Shown here: piece by piece, positions 46,427 through 58,431 of the stretch
Layout: each line of letters starts with the position of its first letter
Position numbering within the stretch: the first letter of the stretch is position 1
NCBI GenBank assembly: GCA_027924645.1
Contig: BSBN01001251.1
Span: 3,224,001-3,288,000, forward strand
Source: Cunninghamia lanceolata
Lineage: Eukaryota > Streptophyta > Pinopsida > Cupressales > Cupressaceae
Direction of reading: 5' to 3'
Length of the DNA stretch: 64,000 nucleotides
Notes under the pieces: generated by a model
The model's database searches: none
What the model saw: the letters and a program-made list of their open reading frames with translations, nothing else
Told to the model about the DNA's origin: nothing
Made by a program: the position numbers and the translations under genes

Positions 46427-48271
46427 TTAGATTCTTTGCAAAAATTGGAACAACTCTAGGGGATTTTGTGGCTCCCTTTGCTCATTACGAGGGACAAAGC
46501 CTATACTTGTCCTCCCATTTGGGTCTGGTCTTAAGTCCATGGCATACTCAATGTAACTCTTTGGGAGTTCAAAAATGATAGGGTTGTCAACACCAACCGT
46601 CACTCTCATCTTCCACTCTCTATGAAAGATACCTTCACTTTCTTCATCCTCATCAGGAAGTCTTTCAACCATTTGAATTTGTACCAGAGGTGCTTTCCAT
46701 TCACCGAGTTCATTTGATTGAACTAAGGCAGAGGTGGTTGGTTTTTCTTATGGTTTGGATACCATGAACATCCTAGGTAGCATTCCTATAGCATTGGTTG
46801 ATTCGTTATCAATAGAATGCACCTCTTCGATGGGTATCAATGGTTGATGTAAATCCTCTGTTGGTGTGAGAGGCTCATACAATTCTATTTCTTCTGGTGT
46901 CTTAGGGACATGTGATTCACTTAGTGGTGACAGTGGAGTGTAACTTTCTGTCATGTCTTCCTCACCGTCTGAGAAAGTGTGCAGTTCTATATTTCTCAGA
47001 TCTAATGTAGTGGTTTGAAAGACCGGTCCTTCAGTTCTATGAGGCTTCTCCCCTATACAAGGGAAGAGTTTGTAGGCATCTTGGAAGTCGATCATGAGTA
47101 CCTCTAGGGGGAATTGGAGTGGTACATCCCACTTAATCAATTCCATGATCTCAATTGTCTTTTCTTTAGGGATCATTTCCGTTTGTTTTGGTAATGGCTT
47201 ATTCTCCAAAGTTTTGATTTATGCAATGTTTATGGTCTTCTCTGGGACTTCCATTCATTTGATGCATATCGAATGAGGTGTAGGATTAGGGATGGTCAAC
47301 TTGTTGGTAGGGAGTTCATAGTCTATGGGGATAGCTATATGTTTGTTTGGTGTGTTTGATTTTAACATGCTAAAAGGTTCTAGGTCTCCCTTTGCGACGT
47401 ATACTTTCCCTAAGTGTAAGAATCAAGCTTCTTGAAACAATGTGGATAGTACAACCTTCATTCTGTGTATCCATGGCCTTCCAAGAATCAAGTTATATCC
47501 CATGTCTTTATCTATGACATAGAAAGTGGTTGGAATGGTTTTGGGTCCCAAAGTTACTAGAAGAGTAATCTTGCCTATGGTGGCAACCTTTAGATTATCA
47601 TATCCCCTTAGAGTATCCTGTGAGGTAGTGATATTTGTATGTCCATAGCCCATCCTCTCTAATAGGGAGAAAGGAACTATATTAACTATTGCTTCATCAT
47701 CAATTAATGTTCGTTTGCTGCATGTATCATAGATCCACACTTGAAGATATAGCATAGGGTCTCCTCTTTTTGTTAACTCTGCCTCAGAAGGCATCTATTG
47801 TAAGTCAAAGAAGAACCCTGGATCTTTGAGTTCTGAGTTTGGTGGGCTGAGATCATACTCCATGTGATTGATTTGCTTACTAGGTGGTGGTGTAATTTGG
47901 CCAAGGTATTTTGGACCTATTGCTTTTAGTAACACTGAGCAATGTGAAGGGGAGTTCATGAGTAAGTTGATGAATGAAATGTGAGCATATGTTTTCTTTA
48001 AGTCTTCTATGAGTTCATAGGGTCTGAATGGAGGTGGTATTAGTTCTACTACTGAGATAATACCTTTGTATGTTTCTATTTGCTCATTTTCATCCTCATG
48101 ATCTTCCTCTTCTTCTTCATTGTGCATAATCTCAACTAATCCCATCATCCTAGCTTCTCCTCTTTGTCCTAGTTGCGGAAGGATTTCGGGGTTACTACTT
48201 TGAGCCGTCTTGTTTTGGTTCATTGTTTCTGTGTCTTTATGTGCAGGGAACGAGTCTTGATAAGTTCTCAT
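46427..48271 (-). pseudogene. E3 protease region and linker
   Basis: The open segment 47794-47423 reads like a Ty3/gypsy aspartic protease: LYLQVWIYDTCSKRTLID, then IVNIVPFSLLERMGY, a mid-domain VATIGKITLLVTLGPK, and the end NLILGRPWIH. The family's catalytic D-[ST/G]-G/A triad is altered to IDDEA, so it would be inactive. N-terminal to it, 48271-47795 is a Glu/Asp/Pro-rich linker. C-terminal, 47209-46748 and 46672-46427 are acidic proline-rich segments with repeated P-L-[ST]-P words (YTPLSPLSES, YEPLTPTED) that I cannot assign. These segments lie where RT should begin. Frames shift at stops but the order is colinear with pol. Confidence 0.75.
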
Positions 48272-48379
48272 GTTTGTGTTTTACAGTGCTATTGGAGCCT
48301 GATTTTGTCTTGTATCTTTGTTATCTGGCATGACCTCCTGTGGGTTTAAGAACATCTATATGAATAAATGTTGGTCTTC

Positions 48380-50061
48380 CAGTAGCCTTGCTATGAATCT
48401 AATGTACTCTCTACAAGACTCAGTGATGTGCCCCCTTGTTCTATTAAAAGAACAAAATTGATTGAACTCATATGGGGGTCTTTCATATCTTCCATCATTT
48501 TCATTCTCGTTTGCATTGTGGTTCTAGTTTTGGTAATTGTCTCGAGGGTAGTACCTGTTGTTTCTAGGTCAATCTATGGCATTTACATTAGGAGGATAGT
48601 AATCTCTCCCATTGTAATCATCTCTTACTTTCTTAATCGGGGGTTGGTCCGTCACCCCGTCTGTGGTTGAACTCCTATTATTTTTAAGGATTTTAATAAT
48701 AGAGGCATTGTTTCCCATGTCTTCCTTCGTCAGCTTTCCGTTTGACCCGTAGACCTTTCTACCATTGTTGATGGCAGCTTGGTCAATCCTCAAAGCACTT
48801 TCTCATGCCTCTTCATAGGATTTGTATGGCAATTTTTGAACATCTTCTCTCATGTCCTTGTTAAGGGCATGCAAAAAGAGGTCACATAGTTCTTGGTGGT
48901 CCATGTTTAGAACACTAGTCGAAGAATAGAGGACTTGTCTCCATCGAGTGACAAAGTGGGCTATAGATTCGTTTGGCTCTTATTTTATTGTGAGGAACTC
49001 TCTAATCCCTATTTTAATGAGTTTGTTCATGTCAAATGCAATGACAAACTCTCTGATGAGCTATCTAAATGAATGGATTAAAGCTTCTGGTAAGCAATAA
49101 TACCAATCTAGAGCAATACCTTCAAGAATTTTTGGAAAGATTTTTGTAACAACCCCATCCCAAGGGAGGAGTTCTCTTATGGCCGTAGTATAGGCTTTAA
49201 TGTGGGAGTTTGGATCTCCTTCTCCTTTGAACTTCAGGAGATCTGGCAATGGCTGAGGTAGTTGCACGCTTCTTATGTTTTGGTCCAAAGGTTCCTTCAA
49301 ATACTCAATATATGTTCCTAGAAAGGCACTTTGAGATTGCGGGGTTGATAGTAATAACCCATTGTCAGATTTGTTGGATTGTTCTGAATAGGAGGATTCC
49401 CATTTAGACATGTGTCGTTGCTAGTGTTCCATGAATAATAATTGAGGTAGGGGGGATTTTGAGATGCCCCCTAGTCTTGTTCATGAGATTTATGCCTTCT
49501 TTCTGGAGCAGCTTTCTCTACTTCCAAGATTCTAATTCTTTGTACTAGAGTTGTGATTAAATTAGCAGGAGTAGCAACTCTAGGTGTTTCTTCGTTTCTA
49601 GGATTTTCTCGTCGAGTATTTTCATGGAGATAGGCTTCTTCACGTGTAGTGTTTTCACTTTGTTCTTCTCGCAAGGTGATCCTCAATGCCTTTGGAGTGT
49701 CTTTGGCTTCTTGGAGATGTTTTTCCAATCGTTTAACTTCCTCATCGAGATGAGTGGTCGATGTGCTTGTGGAAGGTTGTTCAGGTTGATGTATCTCTGA
49801 CCTTACCCTTCTTGCTTTATGTGGTGCATTTGGCATGGCTGGATTGTTTTCCCAAGTTGGGTTGTTGAAAGATAGAGAACACCTGGATTCTCTTTGATCT
49901 AGTTCATAATTAGAATCTTCGCAGTCATAACAGTTGGTTATCGGTGCATCAGGGTGCTGCGGCACATATCTATCGAATGAAGGAGTTTCTAGTTCTCTTA
50001 AGGGAATGTTACCTTGGTTTAAGTTAGGTTCCATCATATTGGGGGGTGCCATAGACACCAC
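48380..50061 (-). pseudogene. E3 Gag
   Basis: The minus-strand segment 50061-49471 begins MVSMAPPNMMEPNLNQGN and contains a Glu/Arg coiled-coil-like stretch (DEEVKRLEKHLQEAKDTP). 49411-49061 holds the Gag core pattern PLPDLLKFKGEGDPNSHIKA ... ALDWYYCLPE, typical of the plant retrotransposon Gag domain that forms virus-like particles. Further on, near 48407-48460, FCSFNRTRGHITESC is a degenerate nucleic-acid-binding knuckle; the family usually has C-x-F-H...GH-x-T-x-x-C, and the first His is Asn here. Stops and frame changes between 49061 and 48420 break the protein. It lies just downstream of the primer-binding site, as expected. Confidence 0.82.
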
Positions 50062-50206
50062 AGAACAAATGGAAAGGATGATGGTGCAAGCAATAGAGGC
50101 TGAAGCGACTATAAAGAGCAGTGAAAGAATGTTTCAAAGTTTCTGTTAAATGTTTTGAAATGTTCAAAATGGGAACACAAAATGCATAACCAAAGGCTCT
50201 GCCCTT

Positions 50207-50222
50207 CACATCAGGTTCACCA
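50207..50222 (-). other. E3 primer-binding-like site
   Basis: The minus strand reads TGGTGAACCTGATGTG, five bases inside the 5' LTR (spacer TATTT). It is identical over these 16 bases to the site of E1. The tRNA was not identified. Confidence 0.78.
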
Positions 50223-50227
50223 AAATA

Positions 50228-52589
50228 TGTACACTCAAAATCATGACTCTGGTTGCTTGGGGTTGCCAGGTTAGATTTCGACATGCACATGGACCCTTCC
50301 CTCCTTGCCACAGGGTGGTCCGCCACGTCACTCTCACTAACGTGGAAGTAGCCAGTCGAGAGGAGGCAAGACATGGTGGGGGTCTAGCTCATTGGAGAGT
50401 TGGACTTCGCAGAGAGGGGTCAACAAGTACTGCGACCTTTATTGTTGTGTACTAAGATGAATGTTTTATTTGATTGAAGTTGTAGTTGAGATAACCCTAT
50501 GACCCAAAGGGTCACTAGTTTCTCTTCTCCTATTGGGGTTTCTTAGATTCCACCTCTGTGTGGGTAAATGGTTTTGTTCATTTATGTCCTCTTATCTCTC
50601 AATGCATTGGATGCGTTCTTGTTCTATTTGGAGTTGTCTAGTTTCTTCTAACAATAAGAGGACAAATGGGTTTGCTTGTGGTAGAACAAATGTTTCTTGT
50701 TGGTGGATTGATCTCCTCAATCTTGTCACGGATAGAACTCACCCACTCTCCTCTCACTCCTAAGCACATTTGTGAATCATGATAGAGGTAGATGTGTGAT
50801 TACTAACCTTAACTAGATTTAGGGTTTTGACCTAGTGTTTAGTTGACCTAGGGTTTGACTATGTTTTGACTTGTTTTACCTTGTGATGTGATCAATGATT
50901 TGATTGAATCATTTAACTGTGGTTACCTCGTGATGGTATTGAGGGTTTGCAATTTTGTCTATTCTAGGGTTTCTATATGCATGCAAAACTAAATGATATG
51001 CAAAACATTTTTTGTGCTTTTTCAGTATTTTGGAAATGAAAAGTGCTATTTAATCTATGAAAAGGAAATATGTATGCAATCTAATATGATTTTTCCTAAT
51101 GCAATCTTAATCTATGTTTGTTGGGTTTTCAATTATTTTGAAGTAATCTAATCTAATAAAGGAAAATGCTTCTTCTAATAATCTAGATCTAGAAATAGGA
51201 AAAACAACTAATCTAACATGCAAGATCTAATTATCAAGGAAAAAGCAATGATTTACTGTTCCCAAGAGCAAATTTGGTTTTTCTAATTACTATTAATTGA
51301 ACAAAACAATAAAGGAACTTGAGAGAAATGAAGATTTGTACGACTCCACTACCCTTAGAAATCCTTGATATCAGCAACCTCAAGTCCTTTTGAAGCAGTG
51401 GGAGATCCTCTTGATGACAAAATGACCCAAAGAAGCAAAAAGAAGCTTTGATGAAGGTTGTATGAGCTCAATGAGAGCTTTGGTTGAGAACAATGGCATA
51501 GAATGAAGTAGCGTAACATTACTTGGTTGAACAATGAATAAAGAAAAAGGCACCTTCATCCTATAAGAGCATTTGAATGCTAAGTTGGAGAGTAAAAACT
51601 GGCAAGAGCTGTGTGCACAATGAATTTGCCTCCCTTTGTGCTTGAGGGAGGGGTGTATTTATAGGTTTGAGGAATGGGATAGATTGAGAAGTTAACTCAT
51701 TTGATTGATGAGTTAACAAGGATTGATTGGGGAGTTAACAAGGTTGATTACCCAGTGAACTCAGCTAACTATGGAGTGATAAATCAATTATAGCTTATCA
51801 CTGAAGAGGAAATGAAGATGAGGGAATGCATGAGATTTATTGGAGAGTTAATTTGAGATCAAATGAAGCTAATTATGCATGTGTGGGTGCATGAAATAGT
51901 TAACTCTATATTAGGCATAAAAAATCATGCAAACTGGAAGAGAAACAGGTGAAAACGGAGCTAAAACGAGTGAGAAACTCGAGTTTTTCCATGGCTGTGA
52001 GAATGGCAGGGTCACTCCGTTTGCCTATAGGGTTGCCTAGGGGAGATCCGGGCTGGACATGGTTTTCTACAAAAAATCAGGTTGGGAGATGAAAGAAGAG
52101 AAGAAAAGGAGGGGTTCTGCCTCCAAAAACAGGTCAGTCATGTGCAAGAATCCAAATCTCCACTTGCACCTGTAGGATCTCCCAAGGGAGATCTGGAAAT
52201 AATAGGGGGAGATTTGGATTGGTTGAGTGGAACAAAAAACTGAAAGTGGGAGATGGATAGGGAGACCTCTAGAAGGCTTCTAGGAGGTGCAGAGGATGGA
52301 AAACATAGGGGAAAGGTGAAAACTCACCTACAAGACACTCACAAGGCTTAGGAGCAAGGTTGAAAGCTCAGAAAATGCAATTCAACAAGTGTCGCAACAA
52401 GTGTTGAAAAGCGTCGCAAATGGGGAGAGAGAAATCGACAAAGTGGAAATGACACAAGACAAGAAAGAGGACACATCATCAAGATGTTTGCTGCTTAAAG
52501 GACATTATTTCACACTTACATGTATGTGACAAGGATTTGAATCATCATAGGGGTCCTCGTGGAGGCTTTGCGTGATTTTTGTGCTTATA
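50228..52589 (-). repeat. E3 5' LTR (2362 bp) with promoter
   Basis: Partner of 39386-41760. In the element's sense it starts TATAAGCAC, where the second base has decayed from TG, and ends GAGTGTACA. TATAAATA on the minus strand lies at 51656-51663, preceded by a U3 part of about 0.9 kb. Long blocks are identical between the LTRs, for example around 40201-40260 and its partner. Confidence 0.95.
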
Positions 52590-54797
52590 GGCACTTATTG
52601 CGGCATAGTTTTTAAAATTTAAAAATATTTTAATTTAAGTGTTGCCTGTTACATGTTTCATAATGCATTTTTAATCCATTAGTGTATTTTGCAGAGCACA
52701 AATAATGCACAAAGATTATAGCAACATTTTTTAGATTTTTTATTTTATTTTTTGATTTGCAATTTAGTTTTTCATTTTTTTTGGTTTTTATTTACAACCA
52801 AAATGGTGGGCTCTCTCCTCCACCATGCTGCAACTGTAGTATGCCTCTCGGCGTAATTACCTAAAAAACATAGTAGTCAATTAAATTAGTAATAAATATT
52901 TTTGCAAACATTTCTAGTTTATAAAAAATAGGCATAAAATATAGGTGTATTTTTTTAACATTTAATTGGTACATTAATAGAATTAATAATCACTAGTTAA
53001 GTGATTTTGATTCCAATAGTACTAATAACCAATTGATTTTTTATGGTTCAATTTAAACAATATAAAATTAAATGGTTTATTTGTTTAGGATTTGAATTTA
53101 TATGTTATTGTAAATTTAATTGTATGGATTTAAAATTAACAAGTATTTTTTAATTAAATAGAAGAGGAAAAATTATATGACACTCTAAATTTAGGTCATA
53201 ATTTAATGCCTAGCTTTAAGCCTTGAATGATGTCTTTTATCATTATTACTTATGGGTCATAGTAATATTTATTATGCTCTTAATATTGTGTTTGGTAGAA
53301 GGGAAAATATTTAATAATTTTAAATTAATTAAAATTTGTGGTTGTTTTATTTCCACTCTTGATTATCTAAGTAATGGAATATGTAAAATTTAATAAGGTC
53401 TAATAATTATATTGTTTTGGCCCTCATTATTTTAGTTAATTTTTCTTAAGACAAGAGGATTGAATAATATTAAATATTTTAATTAGAGGGTTATTTTATG
53501 ATTATTGTAAATGCATTTAATTAGGTAAGGATAATGGTTTAATTATTCTTTAATTTGTTGTAAAAATAAAAATTAATTAACAACAACAATTAAATTAAAT
53601 TATCAATTTAAATCTTGTTAATTAGGGTAGTGGTATTAATTAACATCTCAAAAATATTTATTGATTTCATATTTCATTATAACCATATTAAAAGATATGT
53701 GTCATTTTCTAAAATGCGAATTTCATAAAATTATAAAATGGAGAAAATAGATAGATTGAATTATTATTATAATACTTTCGTATAATCATAAGTGCTAGAT
53801 TTAGTCTAATTTTATAGTTATTTTATTTGGGTCTCAAGTGGTAAATGAGTCTTAGGGTTGAGCTTGAATTTATGCATTAGTGCTTTTATATGTGTTTTGG
53901 ATTTCAATTTTTATGTGTCATGACAACTGGTTTCTTATTTGATCATGTCATAATGATGTTCGTCAATGTCAAGAGTACATCAACCACAACCTTGTGTAGT
54001 GGAAAAATCTAGTAATTATGTTGTAGTAGACAAAAAAAAGTAGTTGCACTATGTTTTCACCCATATGTGCATGTATGTATGGGTGGGCATGACACATACT
54101 TTTGAACATACAATAAAACTATAAATGGATGGATTAAATATTTATTAACTTCATAAGGGAAATTACATTCATTATAATTTATATAGAAATAATTATATTA
54201 CATTTCTCATTTCTTGACAACAATGAGAATATCACAATCCTTCTCTTAATCTACTTAGTTACATAACCATAGGCCACACGCTTTCACATAACAATATTAT
54301 TATTACAAAGCTCACTCTTCTTTCAACTAGTTATATAATAACATAACTACATTAGTTTCACCATATAATGATGTCCAAGCTATGCAACCTCAATAAGAAA
54401 ATAACTCCATCAACGTCTCTAAGAGTCAATGTCAAGAAGAATCATTAGGTAACATGTCAATGGGAGGAGAAATGTTCTCCACCCAACCAATATGGAGTCA
54501 TAAGACCATAAGAGGTCATGGCCATCCCCTGAGCCAAGAGAACCATCTAGATCCCATAATAACAAAATGTGCAACTCAAATATACCAACACAATGAAAAT
54601 CAAGAAGACACATAACAAGGGGTTTTCTCTCAAACCCTACACATATTCAAATAAGACTTACTTTTCCCTCTAACTCACATACATCCTAAGAAACACAACA
54701 CCACCTATTTTGTGAACACAACTATTTCCACAATTTGGTTTTTAAAAAAAACACTTCCACACAAGTTAGGAAACACACACACACAACAAATACTATG
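52590..54797. other. AT-rich spacer without a gene
   Basis: About 2.2 kb with no coding domain on either strand. 52590-52594 is the right target-duplication copy of E3. 52855-52935 resembles 6665-6735. The rest is AT-rich with short homopolymers. Nothing else was recognised. Confidence 0.55.
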
Positions 54798-54919
54798 TGT
54801 AGAGTAAAAGACTCTACATTTTGTTTCAAGTAGCAGTGCATTCGCGGGTTTCAGTTTTGTGTTTGTAAATGTTTCTAAGAGTGGCTGCCAGGGTTTCATT
54901 TGCCAGAGCTGTGGGACCC

Positions 54920-55705
54920 ACCAAGTGTCGAGCCCCAGTTCAAGCCGCACTTTTGTTTCTAAGTTATAACTTAAGCAGAGCGTGCCACGCAGCAGAAATG
55001 TTTCAATACACTTTTAAGTACCCAGCGGAAGGCACCACATGTCATCAGTGGAGGCACTCCCCAAATGTTTCAAAGTGAGCATGGAAGAGGCCGTGTGTCT
55101 TTTGTGATAGCTGCGGAGCTTGACGAGTGTCAGCTTCCACATGTTTGTTTCTATATCTTTAGATGCTAAGTAAAGGATGGTGGTGGGCCACAGTTTTGAG
55201 TAGCAGTGATGCGAAAAGTGCCACATGGTGGACGCGGCTCCAAAGATAAAATTTTTGTCCCTTTCTCTGATATATTAAATGTTTTCCAAATTATGCAGAA
55301 ACTGACATGTGTCAACTTCCGCTTAAGTTTCAAAGAGTGTTTCAAGTATTGCGGAAGGCGCCACGTATCTATTTCTAGTTGCTGCAGAAGGTGCCACTTG
55401 TCCCTGTTTTCTTCCTTTTGAAAGCTAATGAGCGGGAAGTTGTGGGTCCCATTTCTAAATGTGTCTTAAAGTTTCAATGCCGCGGATCACGACAGTTGTC
55501 ACTTGCAGAGTTCTCCCGAGTATAGAAGACACAGTTAAGTAAGGAGGTGCGGATGAAGACATGTATTGTTTCTAGTTGCTGCAGAAGCCGCCAAGTGTCG
55601 ATTTCCTGTTTCTTCCTGAGAGACAAAGGAGTTTCAAGTTGTGCGTGCAGACGCTACCATCTGTCACAGAGTTTATTGTTTCTAAAGAGTGTAGAAGCCG
55701 CCAAG
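54920..55705 (+). promoter_or_regulatory. Cluster of GCCA-N-TGTC repeats in E4 U3
   Basis: A short motif of the type gcgccacgtgtc or gccaagtgtc recurs about ten times: near 54921, 55035, 55089, 55123, 55220, 55305, 55358, 55392, 55490, 55590, 55652 and 55696. It is often preceded by 'tgc(a/g)gaag' and by 'gtttctagttgctgcagaag'-like text. Several copies are close to the plant G-box core CACGTG. Position upstream of the TATA box suggests an enhancer-like array. Activity is inference. Confidence 0.65.
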
Positions 55706-55870
55706 TGTCTTTTCCTTATAAGTGGAGTTTGTCACAGCCAATGGCTTGCAGGAAAGAGTAACTATCGCGGATTCTAAAGATCTTAATTTGTCAGAGACTT
55801 CCAGTTACCACCAGTTTGGTTGGGCCGTTGGGATTCGATTGTTGTAGACAATCTAGAGTCGATCTTATGC

Positions 55871-55878
55871 TATAAATA
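55871..55878 (+). promoter_or_regulatory. TATA box in E4 LTR
   Basis: TATAAATA in the context gctataaatatgtgac, about 590 bp before the LTR end, is the likely core promoter for the element's RNA. Confidence 0.65.
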
Positions 55879-56472
55879 TGTGACATTTGTAATGAAGACA
55901 CTTACTTTTTGAAGTTACTTTTGAAAGTTAGAGTTCTAGTTTTGCTAGAGTATTCTATCAAAGATTTAAGAGAGAAGTTTGAGACTTTTGCTGTGACCAA
56001 TGAATATCATTTGCGTTTATTTTGTTATTCTTGATTCAGAAAGTGAATGTAACTGTGCATGTATCTGTGCCTCTTACGTTGCTAGAAAATTAATGAGAAA
56101 GACTGAGTTCTGTGCCTTGGTTGATATTTCTATGTCATTGCAAATTGTCTGGTTGTGAGCCTTTGATTTTATTCATTTCATCTATTTATGTTAATCATGC
56201 AGTATCATCTCTTTAATGTGACTGAATCTTGAGGATAGTTTCATTGTGCTTAGTTGAGAGAAACATTTTATTCAAGCGTATCACCATAGATAGATTTTCT
56301 TTAATTGTATCTGTAATTCTATTAGTTTCTATCCTTTTCCCCAAACCCATTTAAGATAGAGAAGAGCTAGCTTCTTTAAAATCTAGAGGTTGTTTCAGGT
56401 AGCAAGTCCCACATTCCTGAAACTTCCCATGTTGGTGTTGGAACCTACGTAATTTTACACATCAACAATTTT

Positions 56473-56490
56473 TGGCATGCCTGGTGGGAC
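56473..56490 (+). other. E4 primer-binding-like site
   Basis: tggcatgcctggtgggac begins with TGG, five bases after the presumed LTR end. It differs from the site shared by E1, E2 and E3. The tRNA was not identified. Confidence 0.5.
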
Positions 56491-56518
56491 TCTTTCTTGA
56501 AGTTTCTGTCAAGATTGC

Positions 56519-58428
56519 ATGAGCCAAGAAGCTACAGGAAGTCAGAGATGTGGACTTGTAACAAGAGCTCAATCTGCTGCTAGACCAAGCAATCTTTTGC
56601 CACCACTGATAGCTAATCCAAGGAGAAGAGTGAATCAGTTTGTAGCAGCACCAAGAGTAAATATGGGAGCACCTGTAGCCCCAAGAAATTATGCAAATTG
56701 GAACACTGGCAGTCCTCTGATTCTCCCAATACCACCAGCCACTTGGGATGCTATTCTTGCTAATGCTCTGCCCAAGTTCAGTGGGGAAGATTTCAAGACA
56801 CCTGAAGAGAATCTGCAAGATGTATCTGATGTATGTGCAGTACATGTTATCACCGAATAGAATGTGGCCATAAGACTATTAGCAGCTTCTTTCAAGGGAA
56901 AGGCTCTAGACTAGTATAGATCTCTAACCCCAAACATAATATCCACATGGGATCAACTTGGAAATGCTTTCTTTGAAAGATTTAAAGAAAAGGGTGATAA
57001 ATCTTCTTTGCTGCAACAATTGATCACTATCAAAAGGGCACCTCAAGAGGCAATGACTGATTTCAACTCAAGATTTCAAAAGACTTGGGAAAGGATTCCT
57101 GCTACAGCAAGACCATTACTATGTATGGCTATTGTGTTTTACGTTAAAGCTTTAAACTCAGATATATCAGTGATGATCCAGTCCCTTGGAGGTCAGACAC
57201 TACCAGAAGCTTATGAGTTGGCAGTCAAGGCTGAAAATAACTTAATAGATGCTGGAAAGTTGCCCCCAAGGCCTCCTATGCCCATGTTCCCAGAGATTAC
57301 CTTACCTTTGCCTCAAGAAGTTCCTAATCCTACAAACCCACCTATGTCTATGTATGCATTCCCTCAACAACCTGCTAAGACAACCACCCCTATTCAATCA
57401 TCTGAAATGGATGATGTCAAGAACATTTTAAGGACCTTCTTGAATGAGATAATTAATCTAAGGAGGCAAAAAAATCCTTATCCAAAGCCCCCTTATCAAG
57501 GTTACCAGGGAAATAGACCTCCCTTTCAGCCAAATCAATATCAAGGCCCTTAAAGGCAAACTAATCCTCAGCCATCAAACCAGTTGGTTACAATCCCTAC
57601 ACCCTTACAAATTGTTCCTCCTAATCCCAACAGGGAAATTGTTCTAGGGCAAAATAATTTTGCAGATAGCACAAATGCTTGGTGTTTTCCTTGCAATAAT
57701 GCCCATATGCCTAGAGACTGCCCCAGAGAAAATTTACAATAGAAGATAGCAGAAAAGAGAGGATTAGAAGGATAATTTGTAACTTCTAACACTCCACAAT
57801 ATCAGTCTCCTGGTGTACAAAATGCAGTCCTGGTGGCCCAGATGCAAGGAATGTCCTTACAACAGGAAGAGGAAATAGCCCCTGAGCATGCTTTATTTTC
57901 ATGGATTGAAGATGAAGAGTTGGTGTTCTTAAATGACGCATCAACTTCTAAGAAGCCATTGGTGCAATTAGATTACTATACCAGAGCAAAGAGGAGAATG
58001 ATGGAGCAGCCTAAAGTCACTAATAATGAGATCGTGGGAAATCCTCCATTTCAAGGTCATCAGAACACAGTCTCTAGACAATAAATGCCCTAGCCTGTGC
58101 ATAATCAAGTAGCCTTAGGACAAGTTCTAGAAAAGTCAAGGTACCCTTATTATCCAAAGACCCAGGCATTAGGACCTGTGAACATGGTGGATCAATTAAA
58201 AAGGACCCCAACACATGTATCAATCTGGGACATGTTGGCTATTCCTGAGCAGAAGACACTGTTGCAGGAGGCTCTGCAAGGACAAGAAGTCCCTAAACAT
58301 ACTAGTGCTAAAGGAGGATCTACTGATAAAGAAAAGCTGTAGCTCAAAGATACTGTACCTTTGCAGACAACAGCCCTGTTGAATAATGCACCTGAGGTAG
58401 GTAAATCTAAACCAGATCCCTTTTACTA
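56519..58428 (+). pseudogene. E4 Gag
   Basis: One frame is kept from ATG 56519 (MSQEATGSQRCGLVTRAQSA) to the stop at 58426, interrupted by in-frame stops only. It contains the Gag core: LPKFSGEDFKTPEENLQD, then AFFERFKEKGDKSSLLQQL, and ITIKRAPQEAMTDFNSRFQK, as in plant Ty3/gypsy capsid domains. A knuckle CFPCNNAHMPRDC near 57690 has C-x2-C-x3-H-x4-C, one residue shorter than the usual C-x2-C-x4-H-x4-C. The stop after 'ALD' (56911) stands where family members have Trp (ALDWY). Gln-rich and Pro-rich segments follow. The change of frame from gag to protease could be a natural frameshift site or a decay indel. Confidence 0.85.
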
Positions 58429-58431
58429 ACT

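Larger units (their letters stand above)
39386..52589 (-). mobile_element. E3: complete Ty3/gypsy-type LTR element with pol deletion and antisense ORF, 13.2 kb
   Basis: Direct LTRs of 2375 and 2362 bp (39386-41760, 50228-52589) begin TGTACACTC and end CTTACA or CTTATA on the plus strand. GGCAC flanks both sides (39381-39385 and 52590-52594), a perfect 5 bp target duplication. The primer-binding-like site (50207-50222) and polypurine tract (41761-41774) are on the minus strand. Sense order is gag, protease, a short remnant of the integrase C-terminus, then the 3' region. RT, RNase H and the integrase core are missing. A plant-mobile-domain-like ORF lies in antisense at 42764-44510. The last 120 bp of the two LTRs differ at 8 places by direct count, so the copy is old. 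LTR length, the extra antisense ORF and Gag style point to the Tat/Athila branch. Confidence 0.95.
54798..56467 (+). repeat. E4 5' LTR (about 1.67 kb, left end approximate)
   Basis: The right end is placed at ...acatcaaca (56467), five bases before a TGG-starting site. The left end is placed at TGTAGAGT (54798), which forms an 8 bp inverted repeat with ACTCTACA at 54811-54818. Without the second LTR these limits cannot be confirmed. Confidence 0.6.
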
